This document shows positions 16,890 through 26,133 of a stretch of 64,000 bases of DNA, one piece after another (position 1 is the stretch's first letter; every line of letters begins with the position of its first letter). Both the position numbers and the translations under genes were made by a program. Under the pieces are notes generated by a model that did not search any database, was not told the origin of the DNA, and worked only from the letters and a program-made list of their open reading frames with translations. The DNA is from an uncultured Prevotellaceae bacterium (GTDB lineage Bacteria; Bacteroidota; Bacteroidia; Bacteroidales; Bacteroidaceae), in the NCBI GenBank assembly GCA_900318885.1, contig ONMN01000006.1, positions 1-64,000 of the forward strand. Direction: 5' to 3'.

Positions 16890-17477
16890 ATGAACAACAA
16901 TGATTTCGAATTAGAGAATATGCGCCAGCAGATGAACACGCTGAAGAAAAAGCTGGACCAGCAGGAGATAGTGAACGACCACCTGATTCGCCACTCAATG
17001 AAGAACACCGCAGGCAACATCAGTCGCAGATACTACTTCATCATGGCCGTATGCCTGCTGATGATTCCCTACAGCTACTGGGCATTCGTAATGCTAAACG
17101 GTTTCTCCATTCCTTTCTGGATTTTCACCTGCATCGTCATGTTGGTTAGCTTTGGAGGCACCTTCTATAACAGCAGAAAACTAAGCGATTCGAACATGAT
17201 GACCAACAACCTCGTGGACGTTCGTCGCCGTATGGCCAGCGCCAAGAAGTTCGATGCCAACTGGCTCCTCATTGGCATCCCTATGGCTATCGTCTTTCTT
17301 GGCTGGTTTATGTACGAGTCTTATCAGCTTCATCCAGATGCTTTCTTCAACGGCCTCTTTTGGGCAGGATGTATCGGTGGCGTTATTGGAGCCATCTGGG
17401 GATTCTCACTCCACTTCAAGACCCAGCGCCAGTATCAGGACATCATCGACCAGATAGAAGACCTGACAGCAGAGTAA
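16890..17477 (+). CDS. Four-helix membrane protein encoded with an ECF sigma factor
   Basis: The 195-residue protein has a cytoplasmic N-terminal coiled coil (about 5-30, ENMRQQMNTLKKKLDQQEI), followed by two membrane helices (about 48-70 and 74-94), a polar loop, and two further helices (about 123-142 and 151-173). It lacks the zinc-binding His-Cys motif of ZAS anti-sigma factors and I do not recognise the family. Its position directly after the sigma factor, in the same operon, makes it a candidate sigma regulator; that role is inferred. An alternative is that it is simply the first target gene. Confidence 0.7.
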   Translation: MNNNDFELENMRQQMNTLKKKLDQQEIVNDHLIRHSMKNTAGNISRRYYFIMAVCLLMIPYSYWAFVMLNGFSIPFWIFTCIVMLVSFGGTFYNSRKLSDSNMMTNNLVDVRRRMASAKKFDANWLLIGIPMAIVFLGWFMYESYQLHPDAFFNGLFWAGCIGGVIGAIWGFSLHFKTQRQYQDIIDQIEDLTAE

Positions 17478-17480
17478 GGG

Positions 17481-19763
17481 CTACCATGTTGCTTTCAGAT
17501 AATGGAGCATCGTCGTGCTTTCGCCACATGAGCCCGTATGCTGGATATGGATGCCGCCAAAGTGATTGGCATCAACGCGAGCCTGTAGATCTACCTGATG
17601 TGGAAGGGTGGAGTCTGCAGGCTTGGGCGTCTTTGTCTCGACATGAGCGGTGAGCAGGCCGTTGGCGTAGTTGAGACTGATGGTGCAGCCTGTGCGATAG
17701 CAGGTAGAGGAGATGGGTTCTGTCAGGGGTGTAACAACTCCGTTTTTATATGCTACCAAATAGAAATCAACAGCTTTGGCATGTTTCACAGTGCGAATGA
17801 TGCGGAGGCCGTAGCCAGTAAGCGTCTGCGTGTCGAACTTCAGACAAATGTCCATATATTGCCCAGTGGCCGAGCCAAAGCCCTGTCCGGCGGTCTTAGT
17901 GGGATCGACTTGCAGCGTCAGCGACATGTCCTCATAGTCATGCTCAATGGGGGTGTACATCAGTCGGGCACCTCGCTGAGCCTGCAGAAGTCCCTTTCCA
18001 ACGGCTCCATTGAAGCCCTCGCCATACTCCCACATACGCTTCTGAGGGTCAAACTTCCAGTCGTATTCCGATGTGTCGAGCGGCTTGTACCCGTCCACTT
18101 GCCAGGTGTCTGGCAGCAAAGAGTGGCTCCACCCTGTCCAGAAGTCACTGAAGTCGGTTTCGTATGTCCTCGTGTCTTCGACGTCTTTGGAGCGGATAGG
18201 TTGGCTGACAGTCTCTACCATACTGCCTAGCCCGCTGCGATGATGGGCGGGACGTATGGTGGCCATCAGCCTTCGCCCTATATCGCCAGGTCGCAGACGA
18301 TAGTGAGTCGTTGGTCCGTCGTTGCTACAGGCCAGAATCGTTTCTTTATGGCAGTCATCAGTATCCAGTCGGCTCCAAATGATGTGCGACTCATCGTGTC
18401 GGCCCTGCAGGTCGAGTTCGTAGTCGAGGTAGGCTACACCTTTCTTTATTATAATACGAGGCTCTTTCTTGAATGAGGGCGGAGGCAGCTGGGAAGGGTT
18501 GATGGTCACCATACATACTGCTACGGCAGGATTGGCGCCAACGGCATAGGCTGTAACAGGGATGCAGAAAGGTTCTTCAATATCGTCGCACGCTATGCTG
18601 ACGATGGTTGAGTCGCCAGTCATGTTGCTCAATGTGACAATCTGGTCGTAAGGTGGTTGGATTCGCCAAGCTACCTCACGACCGTCGGCTTTGACAGAAA
18701 GCGTGACAGGCTCGCCACCCACCTGCATCTCTGCTTCACGACGGCTGATGGAGAGATAGGGTGGCCGAGTCATATCTATCGCTATTGAGTCCATCATGAT
18801 GGTATTTTCTTGTTGGCGGTTGCCAATGAGATAGGGTTTGCCGTTGAGTGTGAAGTTTTTCTGATAGCAGCGGAGCCAGCGTTGCGGATAGGCCGTCCAG
18901 CCAATGTATATGCTATCGGAGGGGGCATGATAGCGGCAATTGACCACCGTCACAGGGCCACCCTGCTTGCAGAAGTATATCTCGCGATTGTCGCTCTTCA
19001 CGTTGAAGTCGCAATCTACGAACATCGCCCCACGTCCGAAAGTGCTCCAGAAAGGCTTCTGTCCGTAGAGGTCGAAGTCGCAGTGGCGATAGAGAGCGGT
19101 GCCGTTCAGAGCATCGTCAGTACACTCGAAGTGGCAACTGTCGTAGATACTCTCTCTGGCTCCGTTCAGTGGGTTCAGGTTCAGTCGGCTGATAAAACGC
19201 ACCTTTTTGGCATAAAGGCTACGGCCGTGAACATAGCCTACATGAGCCTGAGTGATGGCGTCGCTGCGTTTCTTCCGACTGAGTTCTGGGCGACGGGGAT
19301 AGTCCAGGTCTACATTACAGAAGTTGCCCAGCGTCATATTCTCTACCGTCAGCTCGTCAACGTGCATGTCGAGCATTGTGAAGTTACCGATAGCCCCCTG
19401 CATTTGTCCGCGTTGAGCGGCGAGCACCACATCCTCTGGTCGCTCGGCCAGTCCAATGAGGTCAAGTTTCTTGGCACGAATGACAATGCCAAATGGCTCT
19501 CGCCCGTTTTCGCCTTTGACCACTTCCGGCTCATCGGGATTGTCCACCCAATATACCCACGGACGGATGTAGAGGGTAGTTGTGTCGCTGAAGTGGGCGA
19601 CGGCTTCGCGGAAGTCATTGAAAACGAAGGGCTGGGCTTGTGCTTCGCCATGAGTGAGCGAGCCGTCGAGCAACAGGTGGTGTTCGTCGAGCGTAGGAAT
19701 GGTTTGTGCCGTTGTGCTTATAACGGCAATCATGAGTATAACAGTTAATACCAGTTTTTTCAT
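17481..19763 (-). CDS. Secreted right-handed beta-helix (pectin-lyase fold) protein
   Basis: The 760-residue protein has a signal peptide (MKKLVLTVILMIAVISTTAQ). Its N-terminal half (about 40-370) is a parallel beta-helix with short repeating strands such as NFTMLDMHVDELTVENMTLG and DSCHFECTDDALNG, resembling pectinesterase or pectate-lyase folds. A middle region (about 375-500) looks like two immunoglobulin-type domains, and the C-terminal 230 residues look like a concanavalin-type beta-sandwich with repeated Gly and aromatic residues. Classical pectinesterase catalytic residues cannot be fixed with confidence. Its ATG overlaps the stop of the upstream GH43 gene by 4 bp, so it is the last member of a three-gene glycan-degradation operon. 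A role on pectic or arabinan-rich side chains is inferred. Confidence 0.75.
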   Translation of the reverse strand: MKKLVLTVILMIAVISTTAQTIPTLDEHHLLLDGSLTHGEAQAQPFVFNDFREAVAHFSDTTTLYIRPWVYWVDNPDEPEVVKGENGREPFGIVIRAKKLDLIGLAERPEDVVLAAQRGQMQGAIGNFTMLDMHVDELTVENMTLGNFCNVDLDYPRRPELSRKKRSDAITQAHVGYVHGRSLYAKKVRFISRLNLNPLNGARESIYDSCHFECTDDALNGTALYRHCDFDLYGQKPFWSTFGRGAMFVDCDFNVKSDNREIYFCKQGGPVTVVNCRYHAPSDSIYIGWTAYPQRWLRCYQKNFTLNGKPYLIGNRQQENTIMMDSIAIDMTRPPYLSISRREAEMQVGGEPVTLSVKADGREVAWRIQPPYDQIVTLSNMTGDSTIVSIACDDIEEPFCIPVTAYAVGANPAVAVCMVTINPSQLPPPSFKKEPRIIIKKGVAYLDYELDLQGRHDESHIIWSRLDTDDCHKETILACSNDGPTTHYRLRPGDIGRRLMATIRPAHHRSGLGSMVETVSQPIRSKDVEDTRTYETDFSDFWTGWSHSLLPDTWQVDGYKPLDTSEYDWKFDPQKRMWEYGEGFNGAVGKGLLQAQRGARLMYTPIEHDYEDMSLTLQVDPTKTAGQGFGSATGQYMDICLKFDTQTLTGYGLRIIRTVKHAKAVDFYLVAYKNGVVTPLTEPISSTCYRTGCTISLNYANGLLTAHVETKTPKPADSTLPHQVDLQARVDANHFGGIHIQHTGSCGESTTMLHYLKATW

Positions 19764-22177
19764 GGGATGATAGCTTTTTTCCCGTTGATGATGTAAATGC
19801 CAGGTTTCAGTTTGGTGGCTGATGGGAATTGTCTGCCCTGTAGGTCATAGATAGTTCCTGGCATTTTCTTTCTGTCTGCCGATACGTTCTCTACGGCTGT
19901 TGGCGAGTAGTCGTCGTTGTTGGTCAAATAGATGTCCTCTACCTTGATATCCTTATTGCCCATCCCCCAGAACGCCACAATGCGGATGTTCTTCGTGTTG
20001 AGTTTCACGCCATTCTTTGTCTTTGCCGTCTTCAGGTTCACCACAATCTGTTTGCTTGAGCCAAAGTTTGGCGACTCGAAGCCATCAGTCCAGATACTGT
20101 TTTCTGTAAAGATGTTCAGATGGGAGTCACTACTGGTAGCAGCCAGTTTGATAACGAGATATTTGTAGTCAGACATGTCAGCCCCATTAGCATATTCCCA
20201 TCCCATCTGTCCATACTGGCTGGGACGGAAGGTGTGCGTCTCCTCCGTATATTTTCCGTTGCCATAGAAGTCGGTCTTGATGTATTGTGCACTGAAGGGG
20301 AAGAAAGTGGATCGCACGTTGAAGGCTGTTTCGAACTTCTGACCTACAGGGTCCGTATAGACGGCATTGACCTGTGCCAGGCCCTCTTTCAAGCCATAGA
20401 GGCGTCCTTGCGCTATCTTAACACAGCTGCTGTTGCTGATGTCATAGCTGGTTTGCGAAGCCACGTTCTCAGTACGTCCGTCGCCGAAGGTCGCAGTCAG
20501 TGGAAGTGTACTGCTATTGCCAATCATCACCTCCATATTCTCAAATGGCAGTTCTATCTTCTCAGCGGTGAGCATAGCCTCAGGATAGGCAGGAACGGTT
20601 GTCGGATCGTCGTCAGCCTCACTGAATTTGTCTTCTGTCGAAATCCAGTCAAAGTCAGCATAGCCACGCTCCTCGTTTTCTTTCGTTGCATAGCAGAACA
20701 GACCGAAGCGGGCACCCACGAACACGGTAAGGTTGAAGCTTAGCGTAGTTTGATCACCCAACGCACCGAATTTTTTGTTGTCAAGTGAATAATAGAACTT
20801 CGTTTTGCTATCGCTATAGTTCATGGTGGCACGCAGATAGACCATATCCGTTATCTCTACTTCTTTTGTCATCTCTTTTGGGGTAAAACCACCGTTCGTT
20901 CTCAGTTGGTTCTGGCGCCACACCAGGCGGCACTTGCCATCTTTCTTCTCTACGGCGATATAGGCATAGGGGTCTTGGAATACGCAGATGCCGGCACGGT
21001 CGCCCTCTTGCAGATGGCTAACATCGATACGCACAGTACCTTTCGAAGCTTTGTCGGCATAGGCATAGATACGTTGGGTGAGCATGTTGCGTGCCTGCGT
21101 CAGCTTGTCAACGGGTGCACCCGTCTTCAGTCGCAACCATCCTGGACGCTCGAAGAGTGACCAAGCGCCATTGTCTGGCGTGTGGTTCCACTCCCACTGC
21201 AACCCCAGCGGATAACTGCGGAAGCTATCGGTGGTTGCCAGGACGGTAATAGGATAGGTCGCTCCCACGTTGGGTTTCGTATAAGTGGTATATGGCTTAC
21301 CATTGTTGCCTACGATGGGCCAGCCATCTTCCCACGTCACAGGCTGCAAGTTGGGCATACGGCCCATAGCGCCCTTGTCTTCCTGCATGATAGTCCACCA
21401 CTCATTTCCGTCAGGTGTATCGATAAGGGAGCCCTGGTGAATAGTGTTTACCTTTCCGTCGATGGTTTTCTCTACCAACATCTTCTCCTCATAAGGGCCA
21501 AACACGTTTGTCGAACGGAACGCAACCTGTCCTGACGGCCAACCGCCATAGGTAGCGTAAATATAGTAGTAGTCGCCAATCTTATAGAAATGGCAGCCCT
21601 CCAGTCCTGTTCCTTCTTTGCTAATGACACGTTTCTCCTTGATGAAGTTGAAGTCCTCATCAAGCTCACATACCGCAATGTTGCCATTACCGCAGGCCAC
21701 ATATACCTTGCCGTTGTCAAAAAGCATGCCAGGGTCGTAATAGCCGCGCGAGATAGTCTTCTTTTCCCACTCGCCCTCAGGATCGCTGGTCGAGAGTACA
21801 AAGGCGCCAGCGTCGTTACAATTCAGCAAGATATAGAATTTGCCGTTATGATATTTCATCGAGCAGGCCCACATACCTTTGGCATAGGCATCCTGCCCAT
21901 TGATGAGCGAATAGTTCTCCTTGTCGCAAAGATCAGCAAGGGGCTGTGCACAGTATTCCCAGTTCACGAGGTCTTTCGACTTGACGATAGTGGCACCCGG
22001 CAACAGGCACATGGTGGTACTGACCATATAATAGGTATCACCCACACGAATCACATCAGGGTCGGGGATATCGGCAAAGACGACAGGATTCTTATACTTT
22101 CCATTACCTTGGTCGCCCTGCGCCCATGCTACGACAGTCATCATAAGAACTGTCCCTACGAGAAAGAGTCTTTTCAT
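19760..22177 (-). CDS. Glycoside hydrolase family 43 protein, multidomain
   Basis: This 805-residue secreted enzyme has a signal peptide and a five-bladed GH43 propeller (about 25-320). The catalytic triad is visible: the general base Asp in IPDPDVIRVGD, the pKa-modulating Asp in YDPGMLFDNG, and the general acid Glu in GLEGCHFYKIGDYYYIY. A beta-xylosidase-type concanavalin domain follows (about 335-520). An Ig-like domain, a further beta-sandwich (possibly carbohydrate-binding), and the tail YDLQGRQF...KPGIYIINGKK complete it; this tail is related to the type IX secretion sorting domains of Prevotella. GH43 enzymes act on arabinan, arabinoxylan or xylo-oligosaccharides; the exact substrate is not determined. 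It starts 5 bp after the preceding GH43 gene. Confidence 0.92.
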   Translation of the reverse strand: MKRLFLVGTVLMMTVVAWAQGDQGNGKYKNPVVFADIPDPDVIRVGDTYYMVSTTMCLLPGATIVKSKDLVNWEYCAQPLADLCDKENYSLINGQDAYAKGMWACSMKYHNGKFYILLNCNDAGAFVLSTSDPEGEWEKKTISRGYYDPGMLFDNGKVYVACGNGNIAVCELDEDFNFIKEKRVISKEGTGLEGCHFYKIGDYYYIYATYGGWPSGQVAFRSTNVFGPYEEKMLVEKTIDGKVNTIHQGSLIDTPDGNEWWTIMQEDKGAMGRMPNLQPVTWEDGWPIVGNNGKPYTTYTKPNVGATYPITVLATTDSFRSYPLGLQWEWNHTPDNGAWSLFERPGWLRLKTGAPVDKLTQARNMLTQRIYAYADKASKGTVRIDVSHLQEGDRAGICVFQDPYAYIAVEKKDGKCRLVWRQNQLRTNGGFTPKEMTKEVEITDMVYLRATMNYSDSKTKFYYSLDNKKFGALGDQTTLSFNLTVFVGARFGLFCYATKENEERGYADFDWISTEDKFSEADDDPTTVPAYPEAMLTAEKIELPFENMEVMIGNSSTLPLTATFGDGRTENVASQTSYDISNSSCVKIAQGRLYGLKEGLAQVNAVYTDPVGQKFETAFNVRSTFFPFSAQYIKTDFYGNGKYTEETHTFRPSQYGQMGWEYANGADMSDYKYLVIKLAATSSDSHLNIFTENSIWTDGFESPNFGSSKQIVVNLKTAKTKNGVKLNTKNIRIVAFWGMGNKDIKVEDIYLTNNDDYSPTAVENVSADRKKMPGTIYDLQGRQFPSATKLKPGIYIINGKKAIIP

Positions 22178-22182
22178 ATCAA

Positions 22183-23644
22183 TTACTTTATTACTTTCTT
22201 ACCATTAATGATGCGGATAGAATGGCCGTTATTTACACCATTTGTCTGACGTCCCTGCAAGTCATAGACGTTTTGGTTGGCAGGACATTCTGCATTTACA
22301 TTTCTAATACTAGAGGTTTCTTTGAAGAACTGCCAGTTGTCGAACTGAAGCTTCGCAGCGGGTGTATTCATGGTGAAGAATAGGTCTTGGACACCAGTAA
22401 TGGATTTGTCCAAATCACAGCTCAACTCCACCCACTCACCATTGGTGGGTCCTATGGTCAAAGTACCTTTGGCGGTTCCTGACTTGCTGCCAGTGCGTAT
22501 CACTATCTTTGCGTTTCGTGGCACCATCCTCACCGAAATCTACGTTGCGTACTTTGATATAGCTGCTTTTGCTGCTGTGCGTGACGTAACAGCCATTGTA
22601 GTCGCCTTCGCACAATACGTCTTTACACTGGTTGATTGTCTCGGCCTCTTGCAGGACAAAGGGATTCAGCGTCTGCAGGGGTTCCACACCTTTCGTGGTG
22701 AAATTAATAAATGGAATGGTGCCATCTTCGTTGGGGGTGAACTCCTCTATGCAGGTAGAACGTTTATAGCCCCCACCATTAGGCAGTTTACCATTGTGAT
22801 AGAACATGTAGTGATGCCCCTTGTATTCCACGCTACCGCCATGAATGGTAAAGCTGTTCCCAGCCTCTCCCAGTATCTTGCCTTGATAGGTCCACGGACC
22901 TGTAGCCTTGTCAGCGGTAGAGTAAGCCCAATGCTCTGGTACTCCACCAGCCGCATACTCTAGATAATACTTCCCGTTGCGCTTGTAAAGCCATGATGCT
23001 TCCTCAAAGTTCGGGTCACCGTTGGCGTTCTTATGTGGTCCGAAGGCCGTCTCGTTCTTGACATTCACAGAAACCTCACTGCCTGTGAATGATGTCATGT
23101 TCTTATTTAGCTTTACATACCACAGGTTATTGTTGCCATAATAAAGGTATGCTTGATCGTTGTCGTCAATGAATACCGTAGGGTCAATCTTGAACCATCC
23201 TTTAACCAAAGGTTTATTGATGGGGTCTTTATAAGGACCGGCAGGGTTGTCGGCCACAGCCACACCAATGCCAGGGTAAGCCTCGCCCTTGATGGTAGCC
23301 GTCACGTACCAATACCACTTGCCGTTACGCTCGATACACTGGCTAGCCCAGCAGTCGTTGTCCTGTTTGGCCCACGAAGAGAAGGTGGCTGATGTCAGAG
23401 GCGTTCCGCGATAGGTCCAGTTCACCATATCGACAGTGCTATAGAGCAACCAGTCCTTCATGGTGAAATAGTTGTTCAGGGTCTCGTCCTCGTCGTGGTC
23501 AACGAAGAGATAGAGCGTATCCCCATGCACGTAAGGAGCTGGGTCTGGTGTATAACGGTCACATATAATCGGATTCTGAGCTACAAGAGACGTTGAGTAA
23601 AAGCTGGCCAAAACGGCCCCAATGAATAGCGATAGTTTTTTCAT
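22183..23644 (-). pseudogene. GH43 enzyme with CBM6 domain, interrupted by a frameshift
   Basis: The first part (23644 to about 22520) encodes a signal peptide and a complete GH43 propeller, with base Asp in TPDPAPYVHGD, modulating Asp in KIDPTVFIDDND and acid Glu in NFEEASWLY. It is followed by the start of a CBM6 domain (FVLQEAETI to VDFGEDGA). The frame then runs out of register near 22511-22526 and ends at 22436. The CBM6 continuation (KIVIRTGSKSGTAKG) and the tail YDLQGRQ...IINGKKVIK lie in the next frame and end at 22183. One extra base in the short runs around 22507-22516 would explain it. The catalytic domain is intact, so a truncated enzyme could still work; a sequencing error is also possible. 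It is the first gene of the operon. Confidence 0.85.
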
Positions 23645-23661
23645 TTTCTTTTTTTTGTCTG

Positions 23662-23669
23662 CAAAGATA
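23662..23669 (-). promoter_or_regulatory. -7 element of the GH43 operon promoter
   Basis: TATCTTTG on the minus strand (23669-23662), 18 nt before the ATG of the first GH43 gene. The -33 element is not clear. Confidence 0.6.
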
Positions 23670-23690
23670 CGAAATATTCGAATAATTTAT

Positions 23691-23698
23691 TACCTTTG
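23691..23698 (+). promoter_or_regulatory. -7 element of the murQ promoter
   Basis: TACCTTTG at 23691-23698, 19 nt before the ATG. It is divergent from the GH43 promoter, with only 21 bp between the two -7 elements. Confidence 0.65.
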
Positions 23699-23717
23699 CA
23701 GCCAAAAATAAAGAGAA

Positions 23718-24521
23718 ATGGGTAGTTTTTCGAAAATCACGGAACAATCTTCACGTTACAACCATCTGGAACGGATGTCGGTAGGCGAGCTATTGCAACA
23801 CATCAACGAAGAGGATCAGCGGATAGCAGAAGCCGTCCGTCAGGCTCTTCCGCAGATAGAGACGCTGGTCACAGCTATTGAGCCGAGGATGAAACGCGGT
23901 GGACGATTGTTTTATGTGGGTGCAGGAACCAGTGGACGCTTAGGCGTGCTTGATGCCAGTGAACTGCCGCCAACGTTTGGTGTCTCGCCCGATTGGGTGG
24001 TGGGCATCATTGCCGGTGGTGACGAGGCATTGCGCAGTGCCATTGAAAATGCTGAGGACGATAAAGAACAAGGCTGGAAAGACCTACAGAAGTTTCTGCC
24101 CACTGCCGACGATACTGTATTGGGAATCGCCGCCTCAGGCACTACACCTTACGTGATAGGTGCTTTGAAAAATGCCCGTAAGCAGGGACTGTTGACCGGC
24201 TGCATTACCAGCAACCCCAATAGCCCATTGGCCGCTGTATCCGACTATCCCATTGAAACCATCGTGGGGCCCGAGTTTGTGACGGGTTCCAGTCGTATGA
24301 AAAGCGGAACGGCACAGAAGATGGTGCTCAATATGATTAGTACTTCGCTGATGATTCGCATGGGCCGTGTCAAAGGCAACCGTATGGTCAAGATGAAGCT
24401 GACCAACGCCAAACTCAGAGATCGTGGTACACGCATGATTCAGGAGTCGCTGGGATTGTCTTACGACGAGGCCGAACGGCGTTTGCTTGACGCAGGTAGT
24501 GTGGATAAGGTGCTTAAATAG
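23718..24521 (+). CDS. murQ: N-acetylmuramic acid 6-phosphate etherase
   Basis: MurQ cleaves the lactyl ether of MurNAc-6-phosphate to give GlcNAc-6-phosphate and D-lactate, a step of peptidoglycan recycling in the cytoplasm. The 267-residue protein has the SIS-domain sugar-phosphate motif GAGTSGRLGVLDASELPPTF, whose Glu is the expected catalytic residue. The second signature, GPEFVTGSSRMKSGTAQK, is also present, as is the C-terminal helical segment. It is slightly shorter than many homologues, which end in an extra small domain. It has its own promoter and no MurK or AmpG partner adjacent. Confidence 0.96.
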   Translation: MGSFSKITEQSSRYNHLERMSVGELLQHINEEDQRIAEAVRQALPQIETLVTAIEPRMKRGGRLFYVGAGTSGRLGVLDASELPPTFGVSPDWVVGIIAGGDEALRSAIENAEDDKEQGWKDLQKFLPTADDTVLGIAASGTTPYVIGALKNARKQGLLTGCITSNPNSPLAAVSDYPIETIVGPEFVTGSSRMKSGTAQKMVLNMISTSLMIRMGRVKGNRMVKMKLTNAKLRDRGTRMIQESLGLSYDEAERRLLDAGSVDKVLK

Positions 24522-24585
24522 TCCGTTTTTCACACCTTATAATATAAAAAAACGTAAAATCTGCCGTTGTCCGAAAGATTATGTT

Positions 24586-24593
24586 TACCTTTG
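24586..24593 (+). promoter_or_regulatory. -7 element for the six-gene GH3 to CobD-like operon
   Basis: TACCTTTG at 24586-24593, 28 nt before the ATG. The nearest TTG (24567-24569) is only 16 bp away, so the -33 element is weak. Confidence 0.6.
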
Positions 24594-24621
24594 CACGTTG
24601 TATTAAATAAATACGAGCACG

Positions 24622-26133
24622 ATGAGCATAACAAATATAGCAAGATATATCTTCACCTCGCGAATGCGAGAACTTGAGAAACATCAGACCCAGGGCGAGC
24701 AATTGCAACGGGCTGTGCTCAGCCATTTGATAGCAAGTGGCAAAGACACTGAGTACGGTCGTGAGCATGGGTTTGCTTCTATCAATGACTACGATAGCTT
24801 TGTCCGTCTATGTCCTGTGAACAGCTATGAGGAGTTGAAGGGCCAGATAGACCGTATGCGTCATGGGGAAAAGGATGTCTTGTGGCCTGGGCGCGTCAAG
24901 TGGTATGCTAAGTCGAGCGGTACAACGAACGATAAGTCGAAGTTTATTCCTGTCAGCAAGGAAGGTCTGCAGAAGATTCACTATGCTGGCGGACGTGACG
25001 TAGTGGCATTGTATCTGAGGAACAATCCCCAGTCGCGCATGTTTGACGGACGAGGCCTCATCCTTGGTGGCAGTCACGCTCCCAACTACAATCTGAAGGA
25101 TTCGCTGGTGGGCGATCTCAGCGCCATTCTGATTGAGAACATCAATCCGTTGGCCAATCTGGTGCGTGTGCCTAAGAAGGAGACAGCCCTGCTCAGTGAT
25201 TTCGAACTCAAACGCGAGCGCATAGCCCGTGAGGCGATGAATAAGAACGTGACGAACATCAGTGGTGTACCTTCGTGGATGCTCTCCGTATTGAACTGTA
25301 TGATGGAAATGACGGGTAAGAAGCATCTCGAGGAGGTGTGGCCTAATCTGGAGGTATTTTTTCATGGTGGAGTGGCCTTTACACCCTATCGTAAGCAGTA
25401 CGAACAGCTCATCACGTCGTCCAAGATGCACTATATGGAGACGTACAACGCCAGCGAGGGATTCTTTGGCATTCAGGATGACCCTGCGGACAAAGCCATG
25501 TTGCTGATGTTGGATTATGGGGTGTTTTACGAATTCGAGGAACTCAGCGGAGAAGGCACTGGGCGCGGTAAAATCGTACCGCTGTGGGGTGTTGAGAAGG
25601 ACAAGAATTACGCCATGCTCATCTCGACGTCGTGCGGACTGTGGCGTTACATGATAGGCGACACCGTGCGCTTTACTTCAACGAATCCCTATAAGTTCGT
25701 CATCTCTGGGCGCACCAAGAGCTTTATCAATGCCTTTGGCGAGGAACTTATCGTCGACAATGCCGAACAAGGCCTTGCCTATGCCTGCGAACAGACGGGT
25801 GCCGAGGTGCTGGAATATACGGCTGCGCCAGTGTTTATGGATGCCAATGCCAAGTGTAGCCACCAGTGGTTGATTGAATTTTCCAAGTCGCCGAACGACT
25901 TGGCACAGTTCGCTGACTTGCTGGACAAGCGCCTGCAAGAGTTGAATAGCGACTACGAGGCCAAACGCTATAAGGACATCACCCTGCAGCATTTGGAAAT
26001 CGTTGAGGCCCGGCAGGGACTCTTCAATGACTGGCTGAAGATGAAAGGCAAGCTGGGAGGTCAGCACAAAGTGCCTCGATTGAGTAACAGCCGTGAACAT
26101 ATAGATCAACTATTGACGCTGAACAAACAATGA
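24622..26133 (+). CDS. GH3-family acyl-adenylate/amide synthetase-like protein
   Basis: The 503-residue protein belongs to the family named after the plant GH3 auxin-responsive proteins, members of the ANL acyl-adenylating superfamily. Visible motifs are the ATP loop YAKSSGTTNDKSKFIPVS (from about residue 94), the second nucleotide motif METYNASEGFFGIQD, and YMIGDTVRFTS. Plant members join amino acids to carboxylic hormones; the substrates of Bacteroidetes members are unknown. The last 4 bp overlap the start of the next gene (ATGA). It heads a tightly packed operon of envelope and unknown proteins, so a role in modifying an envelope component is possible but unproven. Confidence 0.9.
   Translation: MSITNIARYIFTSRMRELEKHQTQGEQLQRAVLSHLIASGKDTEYGREHGFASINDYDSFVRLCPVNSYEELKGQIDRMRHGEKDVLWPGRVKWYAKSSGTTNDKSKFIPVSKEGLQKIHYAGGRDVVALYLRNNPQSRMFDGRGLILGGSHAPNYNLKDSLVGDLSAILIENINPLANLVRVPKKETALLSDFELKRERIAREAMNKNVTNISGVPSWMLSVLNCMMEMTGKKHLEEVWPNLEVFFHGGVAFTPYRKQYEQLITSSKMHYMETYNASEGFFGIQDDPADKAMLLMLDYGVFYEFEELSGEGTGRGKIVPLWGVEKDKNYAMLISTSCGLWRYMIGDTVRFTSTNPYKFVISGRTKSFINAFGEELIVDNAEQGLAYACEQTGAEVLEYTAAPVFMDANAKCSHQWLIEFSKSPNDLAQFADLLDKRLQELNSDYEAKRYKDITLQHLEIVEARQGLFNDWLKMKGKLGGQHKVPRLSNSREHIDQLLTLNKQ

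Noticed and set aside
18810..19748. 312-codon open frame on the plus strand
   Set aside because: Antisense to the beta-helix gene; no family resemblance and no ribosome-binding or promoter signal.
20120..20743. 207-codon plus-strand frame
   Set aside because: Antisense shadow of the GH43 gene, whose domains and catalytic residues are all visible.
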